64,000 bases of DNA from Acinetobacter sp. ASP199 (GTDB taxonomy: Bacteria > Pseudomonadota > Gammaproteobacteria > Pseudomonadales > Moraxellaceae): positions 124,001 through 188,000 of the forward strand of contig NZ_CP062182.1 of assembly GCF_022700675.1 (NCBI RefSeq), in the 5' to 3' direction. Numbering within the stretch: position 1 is the stretch's first letter; each line of letters begins with the position of its first letter. The notes beneath the pieces are model-generated. The model ran no database searches. It worked only from the letters and a program-made list of their open reading frames with translations, and was not told the DNA's origin. The translations under genes and the position numbers were made by a program. Shown piece by piece: positions 55,322 to 63,508 of this stretch.

Positions 55322-55990
55322 TCAATCCAGACCAGGCCACTGGCGTTGCTCAAAAGCGCTGTCCCAGAACAACCATTCCAGACGCGCCGCATGAGTATAG
55401 GCTGCATGCATTTTTTCCAGAGTGTCGGCATCAACACGCGCTGCCACGCGATCCACAGTTGCAATCACATTACGCACGGCAGTATGGAAGTCTTCACCGG
55501 CATAGGTATCAATCCAGGCCTGATAAGGGTTATTTGCTGCGGCCTTATCGACAATATCCTTGCCGACTTCTGCATAAATCCAGAAGCAAGGTAGCAACGA
55601 AGCCAATACCACCGGATAACTTTCTGCCCAGGCAGTCGCCTGCAAGTAGGAAGTATAGTGATGGCAAGCCAGAGTCAAAGGCGTATTTTCAAACTGGGCT
55701 TTGCTAATGCCGAAATCCTGCATAAAGCCATTATGCAGGCTGCGCTCGACCACAATCGCAATTTTAGCCGCTTCACTAAACTGGATTACATCATCGGCCT
55801 CAAAGGCTTTGGCTGCACAGACTGCCAGTGCACGGCCATAGGCCAGCAGATAATGCGCATCCTGAATCACATAATGACTGAAGGCGTCACGGCTCAATGT
55901 TCCCTGTGCCAGCTGCTGGTTAAAAGGCAGTGCCAAGGTCTTTTGATAAAGTTCGAGATTACGTTGCCATACGTCTTGAGAGAAACTCAT
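55322..55990 (-). CDS. tenA: Aminopyrimidine aminohydrolase / thiaminase II family (TenA)
   Basis: Salvages thiamin breakdown products by hydrolysing aminopyrimidines. From ATG 55990 (AGGA eight bases upstream) the protein has 222 residues, the family length. The all-helical TenA pattern is visible: YVIQDAHYLLAYGRALAVCA near residue 45, the active-site cysteine in LASLLPCFWIYAEVGKDI near 140, and a C-terminal ARLEWLFWDSAF with a conserved Glu. The frame is open to 56077 but those codons are atypical. No other thiamin genes are nearby. Confidence 0.92.
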   Translation of the reverse strand: MSFSQDVWQRNLELYQKTLALPFNQQLAQGTLSRDAFSHYVIQDAHYLLAYGRALAVCAAKAFEADDVIQFSEAAKIAIVVERSLHNGFMQDFGISKAQFENTPLTLACHHYTSYLQATAWAESYPVVLASLLPCFWIYAEVGKDIVDKAAANNPYQAWIDTYAGEDFHTAVRNVIATVDRVAARVDADTLEKMHAAYTHAARLEWLFWDSAFEQRQWPGLD

Positions 55991-56037
55991 ATTTGAATCC
56001 TGAGCAGTTGAAGTCAAAGCATGCAGCACTATAGCAA

Positions 56038-56072
56038 AGATCGACCCGTTTAAAAGATCGACAGGTTTGAAA
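56038..56072. repeat. Short tandem repeat upstream of tenA
   Basis: Two copies of a 17/18-bp unit, AGATCGACCCGTTTAAA and AGATCGACAGGTTTGAAA, head to tail in the divergent tenA/terC gap. It may be a duplicated regulator site. Confidence 0.5.
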
Positions 56073-56212
56073 AGCAAAAAATACTCAAAAATGGTTCAGG
56101 AAGTGCTTTGGTTTATGCGGCAAAAGTTTCATAATTAAGACAAGTTTTAGTCTTGGTATTTCCCTACAATTAAAGAAATACACCCAATGAAATTTATCTA
56201 AGGTCGATTTGT

Positions 56213-57298
56213 ATGTTGAAACATTTTGGTTTCTCAATCGCATTTTCGATCGTGTGTCTTGGTTTGTCTGCGTATTGGGGTTATACCCATGGTCCTGACG
56301 CAGGCCTGCAAACCATGCTCACAGCACTGACCATTACCGCCATTCTGGCGATTATGGAAGTGTCGTTATCGTTCGATAACGCGGTTGTCAATGCATCTGT
56401 CCTGCGTGGCTGGGATCATTTCTGGAAAATGCTCTTCCTGACTGTCGGGATTCTAGTTGCAGTTTTCGGGATGCGTTTAATTTTCCCGGTAGCTATCGTT
56501 GCGGTAACCGCAGACATGGGCTTTATGGAAGTGGTACAGCTGGCGCTGAATGATCCAAAAGAATATTCGGCGCGTTTGATGGCGCATCATCCTGAGATTG
56601 CGGCATTTGGTGGCGCCTTCTTGTTGATGGTATTCCTGAACTTCTTCCTCGATGAAGAAAAGGATACGCACTGGTTCAGAAGAGTCGAACGCCGTTTATC
56701 CAATCTGGCCAATGTTCCAGCGATGTCAGTCTTTATTGCACTGGTGGCGCTGTTGATCATGGCAGCCAATGTGGTTGAAGAGAAACGCCTGGTTGTGACG
56801 ATGGCGGGAATCTGGGGTATTGTGATCTATATCGGGGTACAGGTACTCAGCCATTTGCTGGGTGGTGAACCGGAAGTCGATGAAAATGGCAACGCAGTTC
56901 GTCATGATGAAAATGGCGTACCTACTGGTGTGGTAAAAGCGGGTATTGGCGGATTCCTGTACCTGGAAGTCCTGGATGCTTCTTTCAGTTTTGACGGCGT
57001 GATCGGTGCCTTTGCGATTACCTCAGATGTGGTGATCATCATGCTTGGTCTGGCGATTGGTGCGATCTTTGTACGTTCCATGACTATTTATCTGGTAGAA
57101 AAAGGCACGCTGGATGCCTACATCTATCTGGAACATGGGGCGCATTATGCGATTGGTGCCTTGGCCTTCATCATGATTGCCAGCGGTACTGGTGTGCATG
57201 TGCCAGAAGTGGTCACCGGTCTGATCGGGGTAGCCTTTATTGTCTGGGCCGTGATTGCCTCGATTCAGTATAAGAAACGTCAGGCTTTGCATCACTAA
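56213..57298 (+). CDS. TerC-family (DUF475) integral membrane protein
   Basis: A 361-residue membrane protein with about nine helices in the TerC/DUF475 family. It has the paired acidic helix motifs of the superfamily: ILAIMEVSLSFDNAVVNASV (about 45-64) and LEVLDASFSFDGVIGAFAIT (about 252-271). A polar loop (EPEVDENGNAVRHDENGVP) separates two halves. Relatives are linked to tellurite resistance or metal efflux, with some Mn2+ roles. No yybP-ykoY riboswitch is visible before this gene, in contrast to the GDT1-type exporter at 12375. Substrate not known. Confidence 0.88.
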   Translation: MLKHFGFSIAFSIVCLGLSAYWGYTHGPDAGLQTMLTALTITAILAIMEVSLSFDNAVVNASVLRGWDHFWKMLFLTVGILVAVFGMRLIFPVAIVAVTADMGFMEVVQLALNDPKEYSARLMAHHPEIAAFGGAFLLMVFLNFFLDEEKDTHWFRRVERRLSNLANVPAMSVFIALVALLIMAANVVEEKRLVVTMAGIWGIVIYIGVQVLSHLLGGEPEVDENGNAVRHDENGVPTGVVKAGIGGFLYLEVLDASFSFDGVIGAFAITSDVVIIMLGLAIGAIFVRSMTIYLVEKGTLDAYIYLEHGAHYAIGALAFIMIASGTGVHVPEVVTGLIGVAFIVWAVIASIQYKKRQALHH

Positions 57299-57313
57299 GA
57301 CCTGTGATCGGAA

Positions 57314-57345
57314 TCAAAAAGCGTAGCTCTGGCTGCGCTTTTTTA
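57314..57345 (+). terminator. Intrinsic terminator after the TerC-family gene
   Basis: AAAAAGCGTAGC (57316-57327) with GCTGCGCTTTTT (57332-57343, one wobble), loop TCTG, then T residues. Confidence 0.9.
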
Positions 57346-57453
57346 TTTCTTAGATCAGCATCATCTTTATTTCAAATAAAATTCCTGCATCCATCCCGGC
57401 TGAATGTCCTATAATCTTCGCCTGAAGATCCACCAATTGAACTGCCATAATTT

Positions 57454-58818
57454 ATGATGAATGCCCTAGAACGTCGCTCAACCTTTGCGCTTAGCAGCAT
57501 TTTTGCACTGCGTATGCTGGGGTTGTTTATGATTATCCCTGTATTTTCGGTTGCAGGACAGTCATATGAATATGCTACGCCGGCACTGATTGGCCTGGCA
57601 GTCGGTGTCTATGGTCTGACTCAGGCCATTTTACAGATTCCGTTTAGTCTTCTTGCAGACCGTTTCAGCCGTAAGCCACTGGTTGTCCTCGGGCTATTGC
57701 TATTCGCACTGGGTGGTGCAATTGCCGCCATGTCGGACACGATCTATGGCGTAATCATTGGCCGTGCCATTGCGGGTGGTGGTGCTGTGTCGGCAGTGGT
57801 AATGGCATTACTTGCCGATGTGACCCGTGAAGAAAACCGCATGAAAGCCATGGCGACTATGGGCATGAGTATCGGCTTATCATTTGTGGTGGCATTTACC
57901 TTGGGGCCTTGGTTAACGGGTCTGGTGGGTATTTCAGGTTTGTTCTGGGTAACTACTGTAATGGGGCTGGCGGCAATTGCGATGCTGCTGATGGTACCGA
58001 AAGTAACCCGTCATCATCGTAACTTTCAGCAGGGTTATCTGAAGCAGCTAAAACAGGTGCTGAAAATGGGCGACCTGAATCGCCTGCATGTCTCTGTGTT
58101 TAGCTTACATCTGCTATTAACAGCCATGTTTATCTATGTGCCCTCGCAGCTAATCGAGTTCGCTAATATTCCTTTAGCCAGTCATGGCTGGGTGTATCTG
58201 CCCTTACTTGTGATTAGTCTGTTTTTTGCCTTTCCAAGTATTATTCTGGCGGAAAAATACCGCAAAATGCGTGGCATTTTCCTGACCGCAATTGCTGGAA
58301 TTATCGTTGGTTTATTGGTGCTGATTTTTGGCTTTGAATCGAAATATATCCTGCTCACTGGTTTGGGGATTTTCTTTATTGCCTTCAATGTAATGGAAGC
58401 CTTATTACCATCATGGTTATCCAAAGTTGCGCCGATTCAGTCCAAAGCAACAGCGATGGGTGTCAATGCCAGCAGTCAGTTCCTTGGTGCCTTCTTTGGC
58501 GGTACGTTGGGTGGACAGCTTTTGTTGCTGAATGACACTTCCATGGGTTGGAGTATTCTGACTGCGGTTGCTATAATCTGGCTGCTTATCAGTTTTGGGC
58601 TGGCTCAGCCACGCTATCTTTCTTCCCTGGTATTAAGCCTGCCTGAAAATCGACAAACAGATGAATGGACTTCACAGCTTTTATCCATTCATGGTATTGA
58701 AGAAGTCGTGGTAATGCCGGAACAGCAAGTGGCCTACGTCAAGGTTGATAAACAGCAGATTAATGATACTGCGCGACAACAATTAACGCACTTGTTGGGT
58801 AAAGAGGTAGCCATTTAA
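57454..58818 (+). CDS. MFS transporter with C-terminal domain, YajR-like
   Basis: A 454-residue major facilitator protein with 12 membrane helices (about 10-395) and motif A in LLADRFSRKPLVVLGLLLF. After the last helix a soluble domain of about 60 residues (VVMPEQQVAYVKVDKQQIND) resembles the ferredoxin-like YAM domain of E. coli YajR, and the total length matches. Substrate unknown, by family a drug/proton antiporter. It lies 51 bp before ssb. A few motifs are shared with general MFS efflux pumps, so the exact name is provisional. Confidence 0.85.
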   Translation: MMNALERRSTFALSSIFALRMLGLFMIIPVFSVAGQSYEYATPALIGLAVGVYGLTQAILQIPFSLLADRFSRKPLVVLGLLLFALGGAIAAMSDTIYGVIIGRAIAGGGAVSAVVMALLADVTREENRMKAMATMGMSIGLSFVVAFTLGPWLTGLVGISGLFWVTTVMGLAAIAMLLMVPKVTRHHRNFQQGYLKQLKQVLKMGDLNRLHVSVFSLHLLLTAMFIYVPSQLIEFANIPLASHGWVYLPLLVISLFFAFPSIILAEKYRKMRGIFLTAIAGIIVGLLVLIFGFESKYILLTGLGIFFIAFNVMEALLPSWLSKVAPIQSKATAMGVNASSQFLGAFFGGTLGGQLLLLNDTSMGWSILTAVAIIWLLISFGLAQPRYLSSLVLSLPENRQTDEWTSQLLSIHGIEEVVVMPEQQVAYVKVDKQQINDTARQQLTHLLGKEVAI

Positions 58819-58869
58819 GCATAACTCTTATAAAGTAAAATATAGAAACAAATAGGAAGTATAGGTCTC

Positions 58870-59454
58870 ATGCGTGGTGTAAATAAGGTTATTTTAGTAG
58901 GTACTTTAGGTCGAGATCCTGAAACAAAAACTTTCCCGAATGGGGGTTCTCTCACTCAATTCTCTATCGCGACCAGTGATTCGTGGACGGATAAGAACAC
59001 CGGTGAGCGTAAAGAGCAAACCGAATGGCACCGCATTGTGCTGCATAACCGTTTAGGTGAAATTGCACAGCAGTATCTACGTAAAGGTTCTAAAGTATAT
59101 ATCGAAGGTTCACTACGTACCCGTCAGTGGACAGACCAAAGTGGTCAAGAGCGTTACACCACAGAAATCCGTGGTGAGCAGATGCAAATGCTGGATTCTG
59201 GTCGCCCTCAACAAGGTGAGCAGTCAGATAATGGCGGCTTTGCACAGCCACGTTTTAACAATAACCAGGGCGGCTATGGCAATAACAATGCTGGTCAACA
59301 GGGTTATAACGCACCACAGCAAGGTGGCTTCAATAATGCACCTGCGGGTGGCAGTGGCTATGGCAATAACAACCCAAGCGGTTTTGCGCCAAAATCTGCA
59401 CCAGCGCCAGTTGCAGCACCAGCAGCAGACCTGGATGATGACTTACCGTTCTAA
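58870..59454 (+). CDS. ssb: Single-stranded DNA-binding protein
   Basis: Binds and protects single-stranded DNA in replication, repair and recombination. The 194-residue protein has the OB fold in the first 110 residues (start [20 protein letters not shown]). A long Gly/Asn/Gln-rich disordered linker follows (about 110-180, with repeated GYGNNN and QQGG units). The acidic tip DLDDDLPF binds partner proteins. ATG 58870. The linker is longer than in E. coli but normal for this genus. A terminator follows. Confidence 0.97.
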   Translation: MRGVNKVILVGTLGRDPETKTFPNGGSLTQFSIATSDSWTDKNTGERKEQTEWHRIVLHNRLGEIAQQYLRKGSKVYIEGSLRTRQWTDQSGQERYTTEIRGEQMQMLDSGRPQQGEQSDNGGFAQPRFNNNQGGYGNNNAGQQGYNAPQQGGFNNAPAGGSGYGNNNPSGFAPKSAPAPVAAPAADLDDDLPF

Positions 59455-59482
59455 TTAAAATTTAAAACGTAGGATAGTCCTC

Positions 59483-59510
59483 AAAAACCCGTCAGCCGAC
59501 GGGTTTTTTT
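59483..59510. terminator. Bidirectional terminator between ssb and the DUF4442 gene
   Basis: AAAAACCCGTC (59483-59493) with GACGGGTTTTT (59498-59508), loop AGCC. It overlaps the last codons of the convergent DUF4442 gene. Confidence 0.92.
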
Positions 59511-59995
59511 AAAGCGCGCTTATTTATTTTCTTCTTTTTAGGAGATACCCACATTGTGATGAGGGCACGGCACACGATTTCTTGCGCCGTATCTAGAACT
59601 TCCACATTAACCTGATATTCAGTGATTTCATGCCATTCAACATTCAAGTCTGCTGGTGTGGCAATTGCTCTTAAATCGGTGGTTGCTTTTTTAAGATACT
59701 CGACCTGCATACCTTTCAGAATCCAGGAGTAGGTTTTGGGGACGCTGGCATCGGTCATGGTACCTGCAGCTAGTTCAGCCAGATTGCATATGGCAATCGC
59801 ATGGATGGTATCTAGATGATTGAGTACGGCAGCATGTTTCTTCATGCTCACTTCGCAATAATACGGAGCAAGTGTTTCGAGCAGCGGGGAAATAGTGCTG
59901 AAATAAGGTATTTTTAGGCAAAGCAATCTGGAAAATATATATTTACCACCAGGTTTTTTTTGAAAGGTTTTCCATATTTTTAGAGCCTGGCTCAT
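59492..59995 (-). CDS. DUF4442 hotdog-fold protein
   Basis: A 167-residue protein of the DUF4442 hotdog family, related to acyl-CoA thioesterases. The core (about 25-150) shows IHAIAICNLAELAAGTMTDA, with the helix of the hotdog fold, and then strands with VEYLKKATTDLRAIA. The C-terminus is a lysine-rich tail KKKKINKRALKK. Substrate unknown. It is divergent from a TetR regulator gene, and a palindromic operator lies between them, so it is probably under TetR control. The 3' end overlaps the ssb terminator. Confidence 0.82.
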   Translation of the reverse strand: MSQALKIWKTFQKKPGGKYIFSRLLCLKIPYFSTISPLLETLAPYYCEVSMKKHAAVLNHLDTIHAIAICNLAELAAGTMTDASVPKTYSWILKGMQVEYLKKATTDLRAIATPADLNVEWHEITEYQVNVEVLDTAQEIVCRALITMWVSPKKKKINKRALKKPVG

Positions 59996-60037
59996 GATCG
60001 CGATCCTGCGTAAGAGGTGAATAATAATAAGATCCTC

Positions 60038-60058
60038 ATACAGAATAATATTCTGTAT
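60038..60058. promoter_or_regulatory. Putative TetR operator
   Basis: Perfect 9-bp arms ATACAGAAT and ATTCTGTAT with a 3-bp centre, placed in the 114-bp divergent gap between the DUF4442 gene and the TetR gene; typical size and position for a TetR-family site. Confidence 0.65.
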
Positions 60059-60139
60059 TTGCAGGACTCACAAGAAAAGTGTTTAAACTAGAGAAATTAA
60101 TGATTAACGATGCCGAGCACATTAAGGAGAATGCAAGGT

Positions 60140-60754
60140 ATGGATGTATTGGAAGGGAGTTATCCAGGAGCACGCTTGGCCTTAAAGCGTCAAATTCTGA
60201 ATTGCGCGCTACAGGAATTTTTACATAGTGGTATAGCGGCAACGACGATTGAAATGATTAGGGATCGGGCAGAAACCAGTGTCGGCGCAATCTATCATCA
60301 TTTTCATCATAAAGATGGCATTGTAGCTGCGCTGTATCTGGCAGCTTTAAAGGATCAGTCCAGCCGACGTTTAGATGCTTTATCCCAAGTGAAAAGTGCT
60401 GAACAGGGAATTCATGCCATTATTAAAAGTTATATTGATTGGGTTATCCGTTATCCAGACTTTGCCCGTTTTCTCTATGCGGCCCATCATGTGGTACACA
60501 CTTCAGAGCTGCGCCAAGATCTGGAACAGCGTACCAGTCAGCGCAATCAGGATTTAAAGAAATGGATGGCCCAACAGCCGGATGCCGCTTGTCTGCAAGC
60601 TGTACCGCCTGCTTTATTAACCTCTTTAGTAATCGGCGCGACAGAAAGTTATTGCCGTGCCTGGCTTGCTGGTCGAGTCAAGGATTTTCCGCAACAGCAT
60701 GCGGCTGCTTTGGCGCGCTCCGTTTGGGACTCTTTACAGCATTTTTCTCAGTGA
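60140..60754 (+). CDS. TetR/AcrR family transcriptional regulator
   Basis: A 204-residue repressor. The N-terminal HTH has ILNCALQEFLHSGIAATTIE and RAETSVGAIYHHFHHKDGIV, the classic TetR pattern. The C-terminal ligand domain follows with ASYIDWVIRYPDFARFLYA-like helices and no recognised ligand site. Start ATG 60140 is chosen because AAGGAG lies ten bases upstream; ATG 60110 and 60131 are alternatives with worse spacing. Probable targets are its own gene and the divergent DUF4442 gene through the palindrome at 60038. Confidence 0.88.
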   Translation: MDVLEGSYPGARLALKRQILNCALQEFLHSGIAATTIEMIRDRAETSVGAIYHHFHHKDGIVAALYLAALKDQSSRRLDALSQVKSAEQGIHAIIKSYIDWVIRYPDFARFLYAAHHVVHTSELRQDLEQRTSQRNQDLKKWMAQQPDAACLQAVPPALLTSLVIGATESYCRAWLAGRVKDFPQQHAAALARSVWDSLQHFSQ

Positions 60755-60833
60755 AAGTCAGGCGTTAAATTGGGATAAAAGATAATAAGCAAAAAATTAA
60801 TAGAATTTATAAATAGACCTCTTGCGAAAGTCG

Positions 60834-61214
60834 TTATTGCAAGTTGATTCGGTTTACCAGTGCAGCGATTAAGTTAATGCGTAAACCGAATCTTTTCCGT
60901 CTATTTCGATAGCGTTCACTTAATATTCTAAATGTTTTCAATTGACTATTGATGTGTTCGATCACAACTCGTATTTTTCCAAGCATTTTATTGTACTTTT
61001 TCTCAGCATCAAATAAAGGTAAATTCTTCTTTTTTTTGATTGGCATCAATAACTTAAATCCCTCTTGTTCTAATCCATAGTACCCTAAATCGGTCAGAAC
61101 ATATTCACAATGTTTAAACTTCTTAACCGTTTTTCTTGCCAGTTTAATATCATGCTGACTGCCATTTGATACATCGATCCCTATGATTTGTTTGCTCTGC
61201 GGATGATAGATCAC
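60834..61214 (-). CDS. IS5-family transposase, second part (orfB)
   Basis: C-terminal half of the transposase. It carries the second catalytic Asp (VLTDLGYYGLEQ) and the catalytic Glu (IRVVIEHINSQLKTFRIL), with the family Arg/Lys a few residues after. The frame continues upstream past its first ATG to the A9 tract, so the true fusion would read ERPKKNQSKFYSGKKKKHTL. The change from part one is a +1 (or -2) shift, so a full enzyme needs slippage at A9, or the copy is broken. Confidence 0.85.
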   Translation of the reverse strand: MIYHPQSKQIIGIDVSNGSQHDIKLARKTVKKFKHCEYVLTDLGYYGLEQEGFKLLMPIKKKKNLPLFDAEKKYNKMLGKIRVVIEHINSQLKTFRILSERYRNRRKRFGLRINLIAALVNRINLQ

Positions 61215-61257
61215 TTGGGTTTTTAGTGTATGTTTCTTCTTTTTACCACTGTAGAAC

Positions 61258-61656
61258 TTACTCTGATTTTTTTTTCGGGCGTTCTATTGAACATTCTGTC
61301 GCATCAATAATGACCCAGTTAAAGTGTTCGTCTGCTGTGGTAATACTTCGTTTTGGCAGAGTAAAACATCTCGATTTCATCAAAGCATCTTCAACCTTTT
61401 TAATGGTTCGATTCACATTACTTTCAGCGATATGGTAGTATGCCGCCAATTCTAGTTGAGTGTTGTAGTTGCGTAAGTAATTGAGCGTTAATAACAATTG
61501 ATCCTCTATAGCTAAAGTATGAGGACGACCTGATTTCTTTTTAAGAGATTCTGCTTTTTTTAAAACATCGACCATTTCAGTAAAAACTGGTCGAGGTACA
61601 CCAACCAAGCGCTTAAATTCAGAATCTGAAAAACGGTTTAATTTCTCATATCTCAT
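61258..61656 (-). CDS. IS5-family transposase, first part (orfA)
   Basis: N-terminal half, 132 residues. It contains the helix-turn-helix region (LELAAYYHIAESNVNRTIKK) and the first catalytic Asp (WVIIDATECSIERP). It ends at TAA shortly after a run of nine A residues (61267-61275 on the plus strand as T), giving the tail PKKKSE. Removing one A would join it in frame with the second part. Start ATG 61656 is 40 bp from the right end of the element. Confidence 0.87.
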   Translation of the reverse strand: MRYEKLNRFSDSEFKRLVGVPRPVFTEMVDVLKKAESLKKKSGRPHTLAIEDQLLLTLNYLRNYNTQLELAAYYHIAESNVNRTIKKVEDALMKSRCFTLPKRSITTADEHFNWVIIDATECSIERPKKKSE

Positions 61657-61807
61657 GAAATCTATATTGAGGCATTTTTTACTTTCGCAAGAGGTCTAAT
61701 CTAAAAAACCGATAGTTTTTATAAAAAGTTACGGTTTTATCTATTCATGGTTTTTACGTATTCTTGGTTCATCGAATGAATTCCCACGAACTGATAGGAA
61801 AAGTCAC

Positions 61808-62371
61808 ATGAGTTTAATCAATACTGAAGTTAAGCCATTTAATGCAACTGCTTACCACAATGGTCAATTTATTGAAGTGTCTGAGCAGGATATGAAAGGC
61901 AAATGGTCTGTTGTATTCTTCTATCCTGCTGACTTCACTTTCGTTTGTCCAACAGAATTAGGCGATCTTGCTGATCAATATGCTGAATTCCAGAAACTGG
62001 GCGTAGAAATCTACGGTGTATCTACTGATACGCACTTCACCCATAAAGCTTGGCATGACACGTCTGACGTGATCGGTAAAATCCAATATCCAATGATCGG
62101 CGATCCAAGCTGGACTCTGGCGAAAAACTTTGAAGTGCTAATCGAAGCTGAAGGCCTAGCTGACCGCGGTACTTTCGTGATCGACCCAGACGGTAAAATC
62201 CAGATCATTGAAATCAATGCAGGTGGTATCGGTCGTGATGCGCAAGAACTGCTTCGTAAGGTAAAAGCAGCTCAGTACGTACACGCTCATCCAGGTGAAG
62301 TATGTCCTGCAAAATGGAAAGAAGGCGAAGCAACGCTTGCTCCTTCAATTGACCTGGTCGGTAAAATCTAA
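61808..62371 (+). CDS. ahpC: Alkyl hydroperoxide reductase peroxidase subunit AhpC
   Basis: Typical 2-Cys peroxiredoxin that reduces hydrogen peroxide and organic hydroperoxides. The 187-residue protein has the peroxidatic cysteine in [11 protein letters not shown] near residue 47, the resolving cysteine in [11 protein letters not shown] near 166, and the [15 protein letters not shown] block. The AhpC length and C-terminus fit. No ahpF is beside it. An IS lies 112 bp upstream, so the original promoter region may be cut or changed. Terminator at 62396. Confidence 0.96.
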   Translation: MSLINTEVKPFNATAYHNGQFIEVSEQDMKGKWSVVFFYPADFTFVCPTELGDLADQYAEFQKLGVEIYGVSTDTHFTHKAWHDTSDVIGKIQYPMIGDPSWTLAKNFEVLIEAEGLADRGTFVIDPDGKIQIIEINAGGIGRDAQELLRKVKAAQYVHAHPGEVCPAKWKEGEATLAPSIDLVGKI

Positions 62372-62395
62372 TTCGATAAGCTTTTATCGAGTCTT

Positions 62396-62428
62396 AAAAA
62401 AATCCAGCCCTCAGCGCTGGATTTTTTT
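62396..62428. terminator. Terminator between ahpC and the LysR gene
   Basis: AAAAATCCAGC (62398-62408) with GCTGGATTTTT (62416-62426), 7-nt loop, usable in both directions. Confidence 0.9.
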
Positions 62429-62455
62429 ATATGCACTGAAAATTGAAATCATACT

Positions 62456-63391
62456 TTAAATGGTATATCCCTTGTGGCCTTCTGCTGCGGCACGCAGACC
62501 TTCCACCAGATGCTCGATCAGTTTTTCCATGACCAGACGTTGACCTTTACGTGAGGCATAAACCAGTTGTAGGGTACCAATATTGGAGCACCATTCAGGC
62601 AAGACATGAACCAATCGTCCCATTTTTAGATCTTTTTCTACAGTTAAATAGGGCAGATCAGCAATGCCAAGACCATCCAGGGCAGAATAATAGACGCCTG
62701 CTAAATCATTGCTTTTAATTCGCGGTTGTAGCGGAATGATGATGTCTTCTTGGCTTTCAATATGGTGCAGATGCCATTGATAGTGGGTTTTTTGTGTACC
62801 CAATACAATGGTCGGGAATTCATGGATTTCAATTGGTGATTGCAGCATCCGTCCTTGCAATAATTGCGGACTGGCCACCAAACAATGTGTGGTTTTGACC
62901 ACATCACGCACCACAATACTCGAGTCTTCATTGCTTGCAAAATTCGTACGAATGGCTAAATCAATATCATCATGCAATACATCGACACGGCGACTGGTCA
63001 GCTCCATTTCGACCTGTACTTTGGGATATTGTTGTAAAAATGCATTGAGTAAGCCGCGAATTTGATAACGCATCATGACCGATGGGCAACTGATTTTAAT
63101 CATGCCTTGCGGTTCACTTTTTTGTTTCAATAACACATTATGAGCACATTCGACTTGCTGAATGATTTTTGTGCACTCATCAAAGAGTTCTTGACCCAGT
63201 GGAGTGACTTTAAAATGGCGTGTAGAGCGTTGAATTAAAGTGACATTATATTGTGACTCAAGCTCTAAAATACGACGGCTCAATTTTGACTTGGTGATAC
63301 TTGAGGCTTCACTGGCTGCACTAAAGCCGCCATGTTTGACCACAAGATAAAAATAATAATAGTCATCAAAAGAGTGCACGTTGAATCTCAC
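62456..63391 (-). CDS. LysR family transcriptional regulator
   Basis: A 311-residue regulator. The N-terminal winged helix begins FDDYYYFYLVVKHGGFSAAS, then TKSKLSRRILELESQYNVTL, as usual for LysR proteins. The effector-binding domain covers about 95-300. Start is GTG 63391. It lies downstream of the isochorismatase-like hydrolase gene on the same strand, with 117 bp between. The closest relatives are aromatic or redox-type LysR proteins, but the target is unknown. Confidence 0.9.
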   Translation of the reverse strand: MRFNVHSFDDYYYFYLVVKHGGFSAASEASSITKSKLSRRILELESQYNVTLIQRSTRHFKVTPLGQELFDECTKIIQQVECAHNVLLKQKSEPQGMIKISCPSVMMRYQIRGLLNAFLQQYPKVQVEMELTSRRVDVLHDDIDLAIRTNFASNEDSSIVVRDVVKTTHCLVASPQLLQGRMLQSPIEIHEFPTIVLGTQKTHYQWHLHHIESQEDIIIPLQPRIKSNDLAGVYYSALDGLGIADLPYLTVEKDLKMGRLVHVLPEWCSNIGTLQLVYASRKGQRLVMEKLIEHLVEGLRAAAEGHKGYTI

Positions 63392-63508
63392 TGGCTGGCG
63401 TGTTAGTCATCCATGATAGAGGAACTTCGGCAAATCGAAAAATATTTGCAGTGAAAACTGAAATATCACAAAGCAGCGATGCACAGATCGCTACTTTGAT
63501 CGGGAAGA

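Larger units (their letters stand above)
60816..61696 (-). mobile_element. IS5-family insertion sequence (IS427-like), 881 bp
   Basis: Bounded by perfect 16-bp terminal inverted repeats GACCTCTTGCGAAAGT (60816-60831) and its complement (61681-61696). TA target duplications lie at 60814-60815 and 61697-61698. Length, TA target and two-frame transposase fit the IS427 group of IS5. It lies between the TetR gene and ahpC with its transposase opposite to ahpC, and its right end is 112 bp from the ahpC start. Ends are intact, so the insertion looks recent. Confidence 0.92.

Noticed and set aside
56078..56212. Second manganese riboswitch before the TerC-family gene
   Set aside because: None of the GGGGAGTAGC, TCAACATA or GACC strings is present.
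61697..61807. OxyR site upstream of ahpC
   Set aside because: ATAG and CTAT half sites occur but not with the required N7 spacing.
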